Source: Sporomusa malonica (GTDB lineage: Bacteria; Bacillota; Negativicutes; Sporomusales; Sporomusaceae). From it: a DNA stretch of 64,000 bases. Each line of letters begins with the position of its first letter. Position 1 is the first letter of the stretch. Shown in pieces: positions 43,716-51,431 of the stretch. The notes under the pieces were generated by a model that was given only the letters and a program-made list of their open reading frames with translations, had not been told where the DNA came from and searched no databases. The DNA is taken from assembly GCF_041428715.1 (NCBI RefSeq), contig NZ_CP155572.1; one strand, given 5' to 3'. A program made the translations under genes and the position numbers.

Positions 43716-43749
43716 TAAAAAAATAAAACTCTGGCAACAATGCCAGAGT
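43716..43749 (-). terminator. Rho-independent terminator of the pcrA-ligA transcript
   Basis: ACTCTGGCA and TGCCAGAGT (43728-43749) form a nine-base stem with a four-base loop. On the minus strand it is followed by TTTTATTTTTTT. It lies 370 nt after the ligA stop and 180 nt after the small remnant frame, so it ends the pcrA-ligA transcript before the secretion locus and before gatCAB. Confidence 0.8.
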
Positions 43750-43929
43750 CATAGTTAGTCATCTTGTAACTTTTCTTTATGTTTACGGCAATTGACCGGA
43801 AAAACCAGTGGCCAAGGCAGTAGGTCATCCAAGAGAGCCGAATCAGAACGAAAATCCCTGGCGATATATACTGTAATTGTGTAACCCTTAAAATCGCCCC
43901 GTAATAAAAGCCTAATTTGTCAAGCCAAC

Positions 43930-44109
43930 CTAGTCGTGATGCTTTTTCTGTAATTGGAACCAAACTAATCCAGATACGAGAACTAGTCCAATTAATACAG
44001 CCTTTAAAGCGAAATTTCTATAGTAGTAGTTGTCTATATACACAATTGAATGTTCAAAAACTCGTCCTCGAAAAAATGCCCGTAAGTAAACGTGGGTATC
44101 TTCGTTTTC
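43930..44109 (-). pseudogene. C-terminal remnant of a single-pass membrane protein after ligA
   Basis: Beginning two bases beyond the ligA stop is an open frame of 59 codons with no ATG, GTG or TTG until codon 23. It reads ENEDTHVYLRAFFRGRVFEH, then a tyrosine-rich stretch, then the membrane helix FALKAVLIGLVLVSGLVWF and a QLQKKHHD tail before TAG. A TTG-started frame just ahead (MRKRRYPRLL...) could join it by a shift at the TTTTTT run. It looks like a frameshifted or truncated gene that once followed ligA. No family was recognised. Confidence 0.4.
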
Positions 44110-44114
44110 TCAAA

Positions 44115-46133
44115 TTACTCAATCATTGCAAGGAGATCTTCTTCTGTAAGAACTTTAATGCCAAGAGCCTTAGCCTTATTCAACTTATCTCCAGCTTCAG
44201 TACCTGCAACAACATAGCTGGTCTTTTTGCTGACAGAGGAGGATACTTTACCGCCACAGGCAGCAATGAGGTCTTCGGCTTCTTTACGCGGCATGGACAG
44301 TGTGCCTGTCAGAACAAAGGTCTTGCCTGCCAGCTCCTGACTTACGGTAACCTTCTGTTCTTCTGTCAGCTTTACGCCCACTGCTTTTAGTTTTTCAATA
44401 TAGGCCAAATTAGCGGGATCGGCAAAATAGCTTGCTGTGCTTTCGGCAATCTTGGGGCCGATTTCATCAATTGTCATGAGTTCCTCGGCACTTGCTGCCG
44501 TAAGCTTATCTATGTTGCCATACTGCTGAGCCAGCATTGCCGAGGCTTTGGCACCGACATACCGGATGCCAAGGGCAAATAGGGCGCGGGCTAACCCAGC
44601 ATTTTTACTGGCAGCAATCGCTTGTACCAGATTGCTGGCCGACTTCTCGCCCATACGGTCAAGCGCGGCCAGGGATTCCGGCTTTAGGGTATAAAGATCA
44701 GCCGCATCTGTAACCAAGCCAGCTTCCAGCAAGCTGGTAATAACGGCAGGCCCCAGACCATCAATATTCATGGCATCGCGGGATACAAAGTGGATTAGGC
44801 CTTCCCTGAGCAAGGCTGGGCAGTGGGGGTTGATGCACTTATGAGCAACCTCGCCTTGTCCACGTACAACTGGCTGTTCGCATTCAGGGCAAGCGGCTGG
44901 CATAATAAATGGCTGTTCGCTGCCTGTGCGCCGGTTCTCAACAACAGCGATCACTTCCGGAATGATCTCTCCGGCTTTATGAACAATGACAGTGTCGCCA
45001 ATACGGATATCTTTTTCCTCAATAAAGTCGGCATTATGAAGAGTCGCTCTACTCACTGTGCTACCGGCTAGCCGAACTGGGCGTAATATGGCAGTTGGTG
45101 TCAATACGCCAGTACGTCCTACCCGTACAAAGATGTCTTCAACAACTGTTGCTGCCTGCTCTGCCGGGAATTTATAGGCGATCGCCCAGCGCGGGTCTTT
45201 AGCTGTTGAACCAAGGGCGCGTTGGCTGGCAAGGTTGTTGACCTTAATCACCAAGCCATCGATGTCATACGGCAAATCAACCCTTTTCTCGCTCCAACTC
45301 TCGCAGAACTCTGCCACCTCTTCAATCGTGTCAAACACCCGATAATAGGGATTAATTTTAAAACCCAGCGTCTGTAACTTCTCCAGCATAGCCGAGTGGG
45401 TAGCTACACCCAGGCCTTCTTCCGTACCTAAGCCATGCATGAAGATATCAAGACCCCGTTCAGCCGTGATCCTGGGGTCAAGCTGACGGATTGAGCCGGC
45501 GGCAGCATTCCTGGGATTGGCCATAAGCGGTTCATTGGCTGCTTCACGGAGTTTATTGAGCCGGTCAAATTCACGTCTGGGCAGATACACTTCGCCGCGT
45601 ACCTCTAACAGTGGCGGTATCCCGCCTTCCTCATGTAAAACCAGTGGGATTGCCCGAATGGTGCGGAGGTTGGTTGTAACATCTTCACCATAGGTGCCAT
45701 CACCCCGGGTAGCCCCCCTGGCCAGTCTGCCATTTTCATAAACCAGATTCATGGCTAAGCCGTCAATTTTAAGCTCAACAACATATTCCACAGCCGTGCT
45801 CTCAAGCCCGCTTTTAACCCTGGCATCAAAACTCCTGAGCTCGTCGGCGGAAAAAGCGTTACCCAGGCTAAGCAGCGGTGTCAGGTGAGCCACCCGTTCA
45901 AAGCCATCAGCCGGAGCCCCGCCTACCCGCTGACTCGGCGAGTCAGGGGTAATGAGCGAAGGGTAGGCTGTCTCAATGTCAATCAGCCGTCTCAGCAAAT
46001 GATCAAATTCCCTGTCACTTAGCTCAGGGTTGTCAAGTACATAGTAACGGTGGCTATGATAGTGGATGGTTTTTCTTAATTGTTCAATTTCCTGCGCGGC
46101 AGCAGTCAAGCTGGCCGGTATCGCGCTATTCAT
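44115..46133 (-). CDS. ligA: NAD-dependent DNA ligase
   Basis: The 672-residue LigA seals nicks using NAD. It has the Ia and adenylation domains with the AMP-accepting Lys122 in ELKIDGLAMN, an OB fold, a four-cysteine zinc finger (CPECEQP ... CINPHCPA), helix-hairpin-helix repeats and a C-terminal BRCT domain (about 595-672). Full length and all motifs are intact. It lies 25 nt after pcrA on the same strand. In many Firmicutes gatC follows directly; here a secretion locus intervenes. Confidence 0.97.
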   Translation of the reverse strand: MNSAIPASLTAAAQEIEQLRKTIHYHSHRYYVLDNPELSDREFDHLLRRLIDIETAYPSLITPDSPSQRVGGAPADGFERVAHLTPLLSLGNAFSADELRSFDARVKSGLESTAVEYVVELKIDGLAMNLVYENGRLARGATRGDGTYGEDVTTNLRTIRAIPLVLHEEGGIPPLLEVRGEVYLPRREFDRLNKLREAANEPLMANPRNAAAGSIRQLDPRITAERGLDIFMHGLGTEEGLGVATHSAMLEKLQTLGFKINPYYRVFDTIEEVAEFCESWSEKRVDLPYDIDGLVIKVNNLASQRALGSTAKDPRWAIAYKFPAEQAATVVEDIFVRVGRTGVLTPTAILRPVRLAGSTVSRATLHNADFIEEKDIRIGDTVIVHKAGEIIPEVIAVVENRRTGSEQPFIMPAACPECEQPVVRGQGEVAHKCINPHCPALLREGLIHFVSRDAMNIDGLGPAVITSLLEAGLVTDAADLYTLKPESLAALDRMGEKSASNLVQAIAASKNAGLARALFALGIRYVGAKASAMLAQQYGNIDKLTAASAEELMTIDEIGPKIAESTASYFADPANLAYIEKLKAVGVKLTEEQKVTVSQELAGKTFVLTGTLSMPRKEAEDLIAACGGKVSSSVSKKTSYVVAGTEAGDKLNKAKALGIKVLTEEDLLAMIE

Positions 46134-46158
46134 GTTTGTAACCCCCGAAAAGAGTATA

Positions 46159-48381
46159 TTAGACTCTGCTAATTGGTGCCAGCTGGGCCATCAATTTTTT
46201 TATGCCTTCAGATGGAAAGGCGATGCTAAGCTGCATATTGTCACCAGTGCCGGTCACAGCAACAATAGTGCCTGTACCCCACTTCGCGTGATAAACCTTT
46301 TCGCCAGCCTTCCAATCGGTATTATTCGGCTTAGTGGGATTTTGAACTGGGGTTTTGAGAATGGTCAGTTCGGGTTTGGGCACAGCCCGCGGCGGCAGGG
46401 CCGTTGCAGCTGCCGGACGGTTTTGTACTGGCGATAAATAGCTGGGGCGCTTAAGCGCATATCGCTCAATAAGTTCAGGTGGGATTTCATCCAAAAAGCG
46501 GGACGGTGAATAGCTTACTGTATTACCATAAATCATGCGCTGTCTGGCGTTTGATATATAGAGCTTGCGCTCAGCCCGGGTAATACCGACATAGCATAAC
46601 CGGCGCTCTTCTTCCACTTCCCGTTCATCCATCAGGGTTCGGACATGGGGAAAGATCCCTTCCTCAAGGCCTGCCAGGAACACGATGGGAAACTCCAGTC
46701 CTTTGGCTGAATGCAGTGTCATTAGTGTAACCTGGTCGTCACTCTCTTCAGACTTGTCGCTATCTGTCAGCAGTGCCACATGGGCTAAGAAGTTTTCGAA
46801 CGTGTTTTCTTCTTCGTTCTCAGTAAACTTTTTGGCATCACTTTTGAGTTCTTTCAGGTTTTCAATCCTGGTCTCAGACTGTGGGTCATCATCAGCTTCA
46901 AGCTCAGCTAAATACCCTGAATCGCGCATGACTTTATCCACCAAATCGGCGACAGATAGTGTATTCTGAGAGGCCATGAGGGTAAAGATGATCTCTGCCA
47001 GCGATTCCAGTTGATTTTTGGCACGGGCGGTAAGCCCTGGCACCAAATCCGGATTCGATACTGCGTCAAACAGCGGCACATTGTTTTCGGCCGCATATTC
47101 GGACAGGCGTCTAATAGTAGTGTCACCAATGCCGCGGCGCGGTACGTTAATAATGCGGAGCAAACTGATGGCGTCGGCAGGGTTGAAGATTACCTTGAGG
47201 TAGGCCATGATGTCTTTTATTTCCTTACGGTCATAGAACCTGAGGCCGCCTACCATGGTATAGGTTATTGCTGCATTTCTTAAGCCTTCTTCAAGCACCC
47301 TTGATTGCGCATTGGTACGGTATAAAATAGCGATATCTTTATACGGAGTGCGGTAAACGGTATTGAGTTTGATGATATTATCAGCGATATAGCGGGCCTC
47401 ATCCCGCTCATCAACAGCCAGATAATGAGTTATTGCATCACCGGCTGTATTATCTGTCCACAGTGCCTTTGGCTTACGGTTACCGTTGTTTTCGATCACG
47501 GCATTGGCCGCATCCAGGATGGTCTGTGTCGAACGGTAGTTTTGCTCAAGTTTGATGACCTTGGCATCCGGATAATCACTCTCAAAGTCCAGGATGTTTT
47601 GGATATCGGCGCCCCGCCAACCATAAATACTCTGGTCAATATCGCCTACCACGCAAAGATTCCGGCACTTGGCAGCCAGTGTCCGGGCCAGGAGATATTG
47701 GGCGCGGTTGGTATCCTGGTATTCGTCAATCAAAATATAGTGAAACTTATTCTGATATTTTTCCCGAACCATGGCATTATATTCCAGCAGCTCAACTGAC
47801 AACATCAGCAGGTCATCAAAGTCCAGGGCATTATGTACTTTCAGCTTGTTCTGATACAGCTTGTACACTTCAGCTACTTTAAGGTTATAAAAATTGTCCG
47901 CTTGTGCCGTAAACTCCCGGACATCCTGCAGTGCATTTTTTGCATTGGAGATGGTCGATTGAACCCCGTTTGGCGTAAACTGCTTGTCATCCAGATTAAG
48001 CTCTTTCACACAGTTCTTGATAAGCGTCTGGGAATCGCTGGAGTCATAGATAACAAAATTCCGGGTATAACCACCCAAGTTTTCAATTTCCATCCGCAGA
48101 AATTTGGCACAAAAAGCGTGAAAGGTGCTAAGCCAAATATCTTTTGCAGCCAAGCCGACAATGGCGGTTACCCGCTCTTTCATTTCGGCGGCTGCCTTGT
48201 TAGTAAACGTAATGGCGAGAATATTATAAGGCGCCACTCCCTGTGCCAACAGGTTGGCAATCCGGCTGGTCAGTACCTTGGTTTTGCCTGAGCCAGCACC
48301 TGCCATAATTAAAAGCGGCCCATTTGTATGGGCGACAGCCTCCTGCTGAGCCGGATTCAGGCGGTCAAAAATGTTGTGCAT
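46159..48381 (-). CDS. pcrA: ATP-dependent DNA helicase PcrA/UvrD
   Basis: The 740-residue superfamily 1A helicase unwinds DNA 3'-5' in repair and replication restart. Walker A GAGSGKTKVLTSR, motif II ILIDEYQDTN, motif III GDIDQSIYGWRGAD, motif IV QNYRSTQTIL, and the C-terminal VTLMTLHSAKGLEFP and VGITRAERKLY are all present. The C-terminal PcrA-type tudor-like segment (WKAGEKVYHAKWGTGTIVAV) completes it. AGGAGGAACCT precedes the ATG. It heads the pcrA-ligA operon. Confidence 0.97.
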   Translation of the reverse strand: MHNIFDRLNPAQQEAVAHTNGPLLIMAGAGSGKTKVLTSRIANLLAQGVAPYNILAITFTNKAAAEMKERVTAIVGLAAKDIWLSTFHAFCAKFLRMEIENLGGYTRNFVIYDSSDSQTLIKNCVKELNLDDKQFTPNGVQSTISNAKNALQDVREFTAQADNFYNLKVAEVYKLYQNKLKVHNALDFDDLLMLSVELLEYNAMVREKYQNKFHYILIDEYQDTNRAQYLLARTLAAKCRNLCVVGDIDQSIYGWRGADIQNILDFESDYPDAKVIKLEQNYRSTQTILDAANAVIENNGNRKPKALWTDNTAGDAITHYLAVDERDEARYIADNIIKLNTVYRTPYKDIAILYRTNAQSRVLEEGLRNAAITYTMVGGLRFYDRKEIKDIMAYLKVIFNPADAISLLRIINVPRRGIGDTTIRRLSEYAAENNVPLFDAVSNPDLVPGLTARAKNQLESLAEIIFTLMASQNTLSVADLVDKVMRDSGYLAELEADDDPQSETRIENLKELKSDAKKFTENEEENTFENFLAHVALLTDSDKSEESDDQVTLMTLHSAKGLEFPIVFLAGLEEGIFPHVRTLMDEREVEEERRLCYVGITRAERKLYISNARQRMIYGNTVSYSPSRFLDEIPPELIERYALKRPSYLSPVQNRPAAATALPPRAVPKPELTILKTPVQNPTKPNNTDWKAGEKVYHAKWGTGTIVAVTGTGDNMQLSIAFPSEGIKKLMAQLAPISRV

Positions 48382-48466
48382 AGGTTCCTCCTAATGTTAA
48401 GTAGGGTTAAACATATATATTTTCTCCACATATTCCTCTTTTCCTGTCGAAGCTTGAAGAAAAAAA

Positions 48467-48490
48467 TAGAGCCTGCCGGTGCAGACTCTA
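48467..48490 (-). terminator. terminator of the selenium-related operon
   Basis: AGAGCCTGC and GCAGACTCT pair with one mismatch. On the minus strand the stem is followed by ATTTTTTTC. It lies 28 nt after the DUF3343 stop, between that gene and pcrA. Confidence 0.75.
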
Positions 48491-48517
48491 GATCGCGGTA
48501 GACCATTTCTCATGCTA

Positions 48518-48754
48518 TTAATAGGCTTGCATCAGCTTGACACCCTTTTGCAGCATAGCAATTCCTTTGGCCCCTAGTACCTCAACTGCCTTGTCGACAT
48601 CCTGTTCAGCAACCTGGGCAGCTAAGCCCTCACAAGAGGCGCTTAATTCGCGGGGCACCGGTACAAGTTCAGCAATAATACCCTGCTCTTTTAATATCTT
48701 TTTTGCCCGGAAGGCGTGATAGACTGAGGGAAATGTAATTACACAACTGACCAT
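48518..48754 (-). CDS. DUF3343 putative Se/S carrier protein
   Basis: The 78-residue protein (ATG at 48754, preceded by AAAGGG; a TTG two codons earlier is the alternative) belongs to the DUF3343 family: VITFPSVYHAFRAKKILKE at the N-terminus and a conserved cysteine in ELSASCEGLAAQV. DUF3343 proteins are frequently encoded with YedE and YedF in selenium-using bacteria and are suggested to carry selenium or sulfur on the cysteine. It is the last gene of the yedE-yedF set here, separated from yedF by repeat R1. Confidence 0.75.
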   Translation of the reverse strand: MVSCVITFPSVYHAFRAKKILKEQGIIAELVPVPRELSASCEGLAAQVAEQDVDKAVEVLGAKGIAMLQKGVKLMQAY

Positions 48755-48795
48755 ATACAACCCTTTCGTAAAACCGGCATAGTATGTTATCCGAT

Positions 48796-48906
48796 GACTA
48801 ACCCGCTCTAAGACTCCCTCTTCTACAAGTGGGAGTTTAGGAGGCTTCCCTGGAAGTTGGGCGACTAACCTTCAGATGGGGTTAAAACCCCATCTGAAGC
48901 TAAGTC
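48796..48906 (+). repeat. dispersed hairpin repeat R1, copy A (111 bp)
   Basis: The element runs from GACTAACC to GCTAAGTC on the plus strand. It contains ACTCCC/GGGAGT (near 48811-48837), a short GGCTTCC/GGAAG stem, and the terminal hairpin CTTCAGATGGGG/CCCCATCTGAAG (48870-48899). GACTAACC occurs again just before the terminal hairpin. It occupies most of the gap between the DUF3343 and yedF genes. Its structure recalls IS200/IS605-type ends or a non-autonomous element, but no transposase is present. Confidence 0.75.
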
Positions 48907-48916
48907 TACTTTAACG

Positions 48917-49123
48917 CTATTTGGATATGTTAATAGTATATTCCCCATCTGCCGCTACACATTCAACCTGGAAGTTCTGCGCTTTGGCAAATTTAATAAT
49001 ATTCTCTTTCGCTGATGGTTCGTCAACCAAAACACTGACAGCAGTTGCAGCAGCCATCGCCTCTTTGGTCTTAATCAGCGGGATCGGACAGCTTAAACCT
49101 CGTACATCTACAACATTCGCCAC
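48917..49123 (-). CDS. yedF: TusA/YedF-family sulfur (selenium) carrier protein
   Basis: The 68-residue protein has the SirA/TusA fold with VDVRGLSCPIPLIKTKEAM; the cysteine of CPIP is the persulfide or selenide carrier. It starts with GTG 10 bases after AAGGAG, seven bases beyond the yedE stop. Pairing with YedE and DUF3343 marks it as part of a selenium-trafficking set. It is the short single-domain form rather than the two-domain YedF. Confidence 0.85.
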   Translation of the reverse strand: MANVVDVRGLSCPIPLIKTKEAMAAATAVSVLVDEPSAKENIIKFAKAQNFQVECVAADGEYTINISK

Positions 49124-49129
49124 TATTTA

Positions 49130-50200
49130 TCAAACTCCTTTGCTTATTGGCACAAGTTTTTCTCTGCATACATAACCAAGGACAGCGATAATGACGATAC
49201 CCGCTATCACGGCAATCTGCCCATTAATGCCAACACCAGCCGCCGAACCAGCCGCATTAAGATTGTGCGCCACACCGGCCCCGGCTAACATGCCTAATAC
49301 ACAAAACATAGCATCAGTACTGCCTTCTCCGGCCATAATCAGCTGGCGAAGCGGACAGCCGCCAGCCAACGTAGCTGCCAGACCAGTCAGGAACAGGCCA
49401 AGAAAATTCCAGATATGCATGGTATGACCCAGTGGCTGATTCTCAAAACCTAATTTAAAGAAACCAAAATACAGGTTGCCTGCCAGTGCCGCTAAAAACA
49501 TAATTCCATAGATTTTAAGCAGAGATGTATCACCTACCAGCATAAAATCGCGGAAGCCGCCGCTAAGGCACATGCGGGTACGCCAAGCCAAGGCTCCACC
49601 TGCCAGACCGGCAATTAAGCTGATAATGATTGGAGCATGCATCGAACCTGGCCCTTTGGCACTAAAGTTCAGGAAACCAGTCCCCATGCTGACGCCAATC
49701 AAAAGTACCAGCGCGGCAGCAGCAGCCAAATAACCGCTCACCTTGACTCCCCCAGTATATGCATGGGCTCGCCCCAGGTTGAAGCCGCGTTTCAAAAACA
49801 TCACGCCGGCTCCAATTCCGGCAATAAAGCCGACTAACGCAGTGATGCCATTCAGGTCACCACCGGCTACCCGTAAGATCGCCCGCAGCGGACAGCCTAG
49901 AAATACCAAGGCCCCAAGCATCATCGCTATTCCCAACACGAACCGTAAGGCCGGATTGGAACCGCCGCGTGGCCTAAACTCACCACTAACACGGGCCAAA
50001 CCGAAAGACCCCAGCACAAAGCCGATAATTTCAGGCCTTGCATATTGTAGGGTAGCCGTGCTGTGAATTCCTAATGCACCCGCAATATCCCGCAGTTGGC
50101 AAGCAGCGCAAAAACCGTAATTGCCCGGATTGCCAAACTTGACCAGAAGAACCGCTCCGAGTCCGAACACCACCCCTGTGGCAATGATTAACCAGTTCAT
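49130..50200 (-). CDS. yedE: YedE-family putative selenium (sulfur) transporter
   Basis: The 356-residue membrane protein has two YeeE/YedE repeats, each with a characteristic cysteine: FLGCPLRAILRVAGGD near residue 100 and LAGGCPLRQLIMAGEG near 280, along with YGFCAACQLRDI at the N-terminus and RMCLSGGFRDFML in the middle. These are the signatures of the selenium-associated subfamily. About ten membrane segments are visible. The cysteines form a pathway for selenium or thiosulfate-sulfur uptake, handed to the YedF protein encoded next. GAGGTGATGGG precedes the ATG. Confidence 0.88.
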   Translation of the reverse strand: MNWLIIATGVVFGLGAVLLVKFGNPGNYGFCAACQLRDIAGALGIHSTATLQYARPEIIGFVLGSFGLARVSGEFRPRGGSNPALRFVLGIAMMLGALVFLGCPLRAILRVAGGDLNGITALVGFIAGIGAGVMFLKRGFNLGRAHAYTGGVKVSGYLAAAAALVLLIGVSMGTGFLNFSAKGPGSMHAPIIISLIAGLAGGALAWRTRMCLSGGFRDFMLVGDTSLLKIYGIMFLAALAGNLYFGFFKLGFENQPLGHTMHIWNFLGLFLTGLAATLAGGCPLRQLIMAGEGSTDAMFCVLGMLAGAGVAHNLNAAGSAAGVGINGQIAVIAGIVIIAVLGYVCREKLVPISKGV

Positions 50201-50310
50201 CCCATCACCTCATAGAAAATATTTTCAGTACATAAATAAATATTATATATAAACAATAATATTCCTGCTTTGCCAGGCTTTAACAGGAAAATTAACCTTA
50301 CTCTGCGAAT

Positions 50311-50334
50311 TAATTAGCTATATAGCACTAATTA
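50311..50334. promoter_or_regulatory. palindrome between yedE and its divergent LysR gene
   Basis: TAATTAG (50311-50317) and CTAATTA (50328-50334) are exact complements with a ten-base gap, the dyad type LysR proteins bind. It lies 15 nt ahead of the lysR start codon in the divergent control region. Confidence 0.4.
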
Positions 50335-50348
50335 TCTGAGGTGATCGC

Positions 50349-51239
50349 ATGTCTTATATACAATCCTTAACCGTATTTCTCTATGTTGCTGAAGAAGGCA
50401 GTTTTTCAGCTGCCGCAAAGAAATTGGAACTTACGCAGCCAACCGTTTCTTTCCACATTGACAACCTCGAAAAAAATTTTGGATGCCCGCTGTTTAAACG
50501 GACCTCCAAAGGTGTTTCCTTAACAATATACGGTGACAAGCTGTATGAGACTACCAGAACAATAAACGGCCTAATTACTGATACCCATAAAGAAATCCAG
50601 GCCATGGCGCAGGGTTCAGCTGGACGGATACTGCTTGGCGCCAGCACAATTCCGGCTGATTATATTTTGCCGCCACTGCTGGCCAATTTTCTAAAAAAAC
50701 ATACCGGCCTGACTATATCCCTGGTGACAGGAGACAGTCATACTATCCTAGAGAAGTTCAATCATGGCGAATTTCCCATTGCCGTAATCGGCACTAAGCC
50801 AGATGACAGCCTTACTAGCCAGCCGTTATGGACTGATAAACTGATACTTGCCGCCCACCCTGATTTTGAAACGGCTGACTACACGTCAAAGGACTGGTTG
50901 CTTACTTTACCCTTTATTTTACGAAAGAAATCGTCAGGTACAGCAAGCTCAGCCCTAAATGCGCTAAGCCGATTTGGTATTGACACTGACCATCTTAGTG
51001 TCGTTATGGAAGCAGGCAGCAATCAGGCTGTTAAGGCAGCCATTATGAGTAAGATCGGGGTCGGCTTTATCTCAGAATGGGCAGTCGAGGGCGAGCTTAA
51101 ATCTGGTCAGCTCATTGCTCTGCCTCTGCCTGAACCTGTGATTGAGCGGCAATTTTACGCCATTAGCCGTCAGCCGTTGCTTCCGGCCTGCCTGGAACTT
51201 TTCTGGAGCTATCTAATTGGGCAGCAACAGCCTCTGTAA
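50349..51239 (+). CDS. LysR-family regulator divergent from the selenium set
   Basis: The 296-residue LysR protein has the standard N-terminal helix-turn-helix (EEGSFSAAAKKLELTQPTVSFHIDNLE) and effector domain. It resembles the CysB/CysL-like regulators of sulfur metabolism in outline (selenium metabolism protein YedE is a frequent neighbour). Divergence from yedE-yedF-DUF3343 with a shared palindrome makes that operon its likely target. GAGGTGATCGC precedes the ATG. The inducer is unknown. Confidence 0.88.
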   Translation: MSYIQSLTVFLYVAEEGSFSAAAKKLELTQPTVSFHIDNLEKNFGCPLFKRTSKGVSLTIYGDKLYETTRTINGLITDTHKEIQAMAQGSAGRILLGASTIPADYILPPLLANFLKKHTGLTISLVTGDSHTILEKFNHGEFPIAVIGTKPDDSLTSQPLWTDKLILAAHPDFETADYTSKDWLLTLPFILRKKSSGTASSALNALSRFGIDTDHLSVVMEAGSNQAVKAAIMSKIGVGFISEWAVEGELKSGQLIALPLPEPVIERQFYAISRQPLLPACLELFWSYLIGQQQPL

Positions 51240-51364
51240 CCTGATTGCGACCGCCGCCATTCCATATACATAGCTGCAAGTTGCCGCCTGTCTTCGCAAT
51301 CCCGGGCCGCCCGTCTAGCGAAGACAGGCGGCTTAATTCTCTATTGTCAGTAATAATTCACCCA

Positions 51365-51403
51365 GAACAAATGTTTGCAAAACATTTGTTCTTATTGTAT
51401 AAT
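51365..51403 (+). promoter_or_regulatory. LexA-type SOS box over a sigma-70 promoter
   Basis: The arms GAACAAATGTTT and AAACATTTGTTC (51365-51391) are exact complements with a three-base GCA centre. Each arm fits the Gram-positive LexA/DinR core GAAC-RNRY-GTTY. The promoter TTGCAA (51375-51380), 17 nt, TATAAT (51398-51403) lies within it, so a bound repressor would block the -35 region. It precedes a radical SAM gene proposed to act in DNA repair. Confidence 0.7.
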
Positions 51404-51431
51404 TGTATATAAATCCTCGTACGTGGCGGTG

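Noticed and set aside
43676..43963. A 95-codon minus-strand frame between the secretion locus and ligA
   Set aside because: It runs straight through a Rho-independent terminator and lacks a ribosome site. The overlapping frame 43930-44109 has a more protein-like composition.
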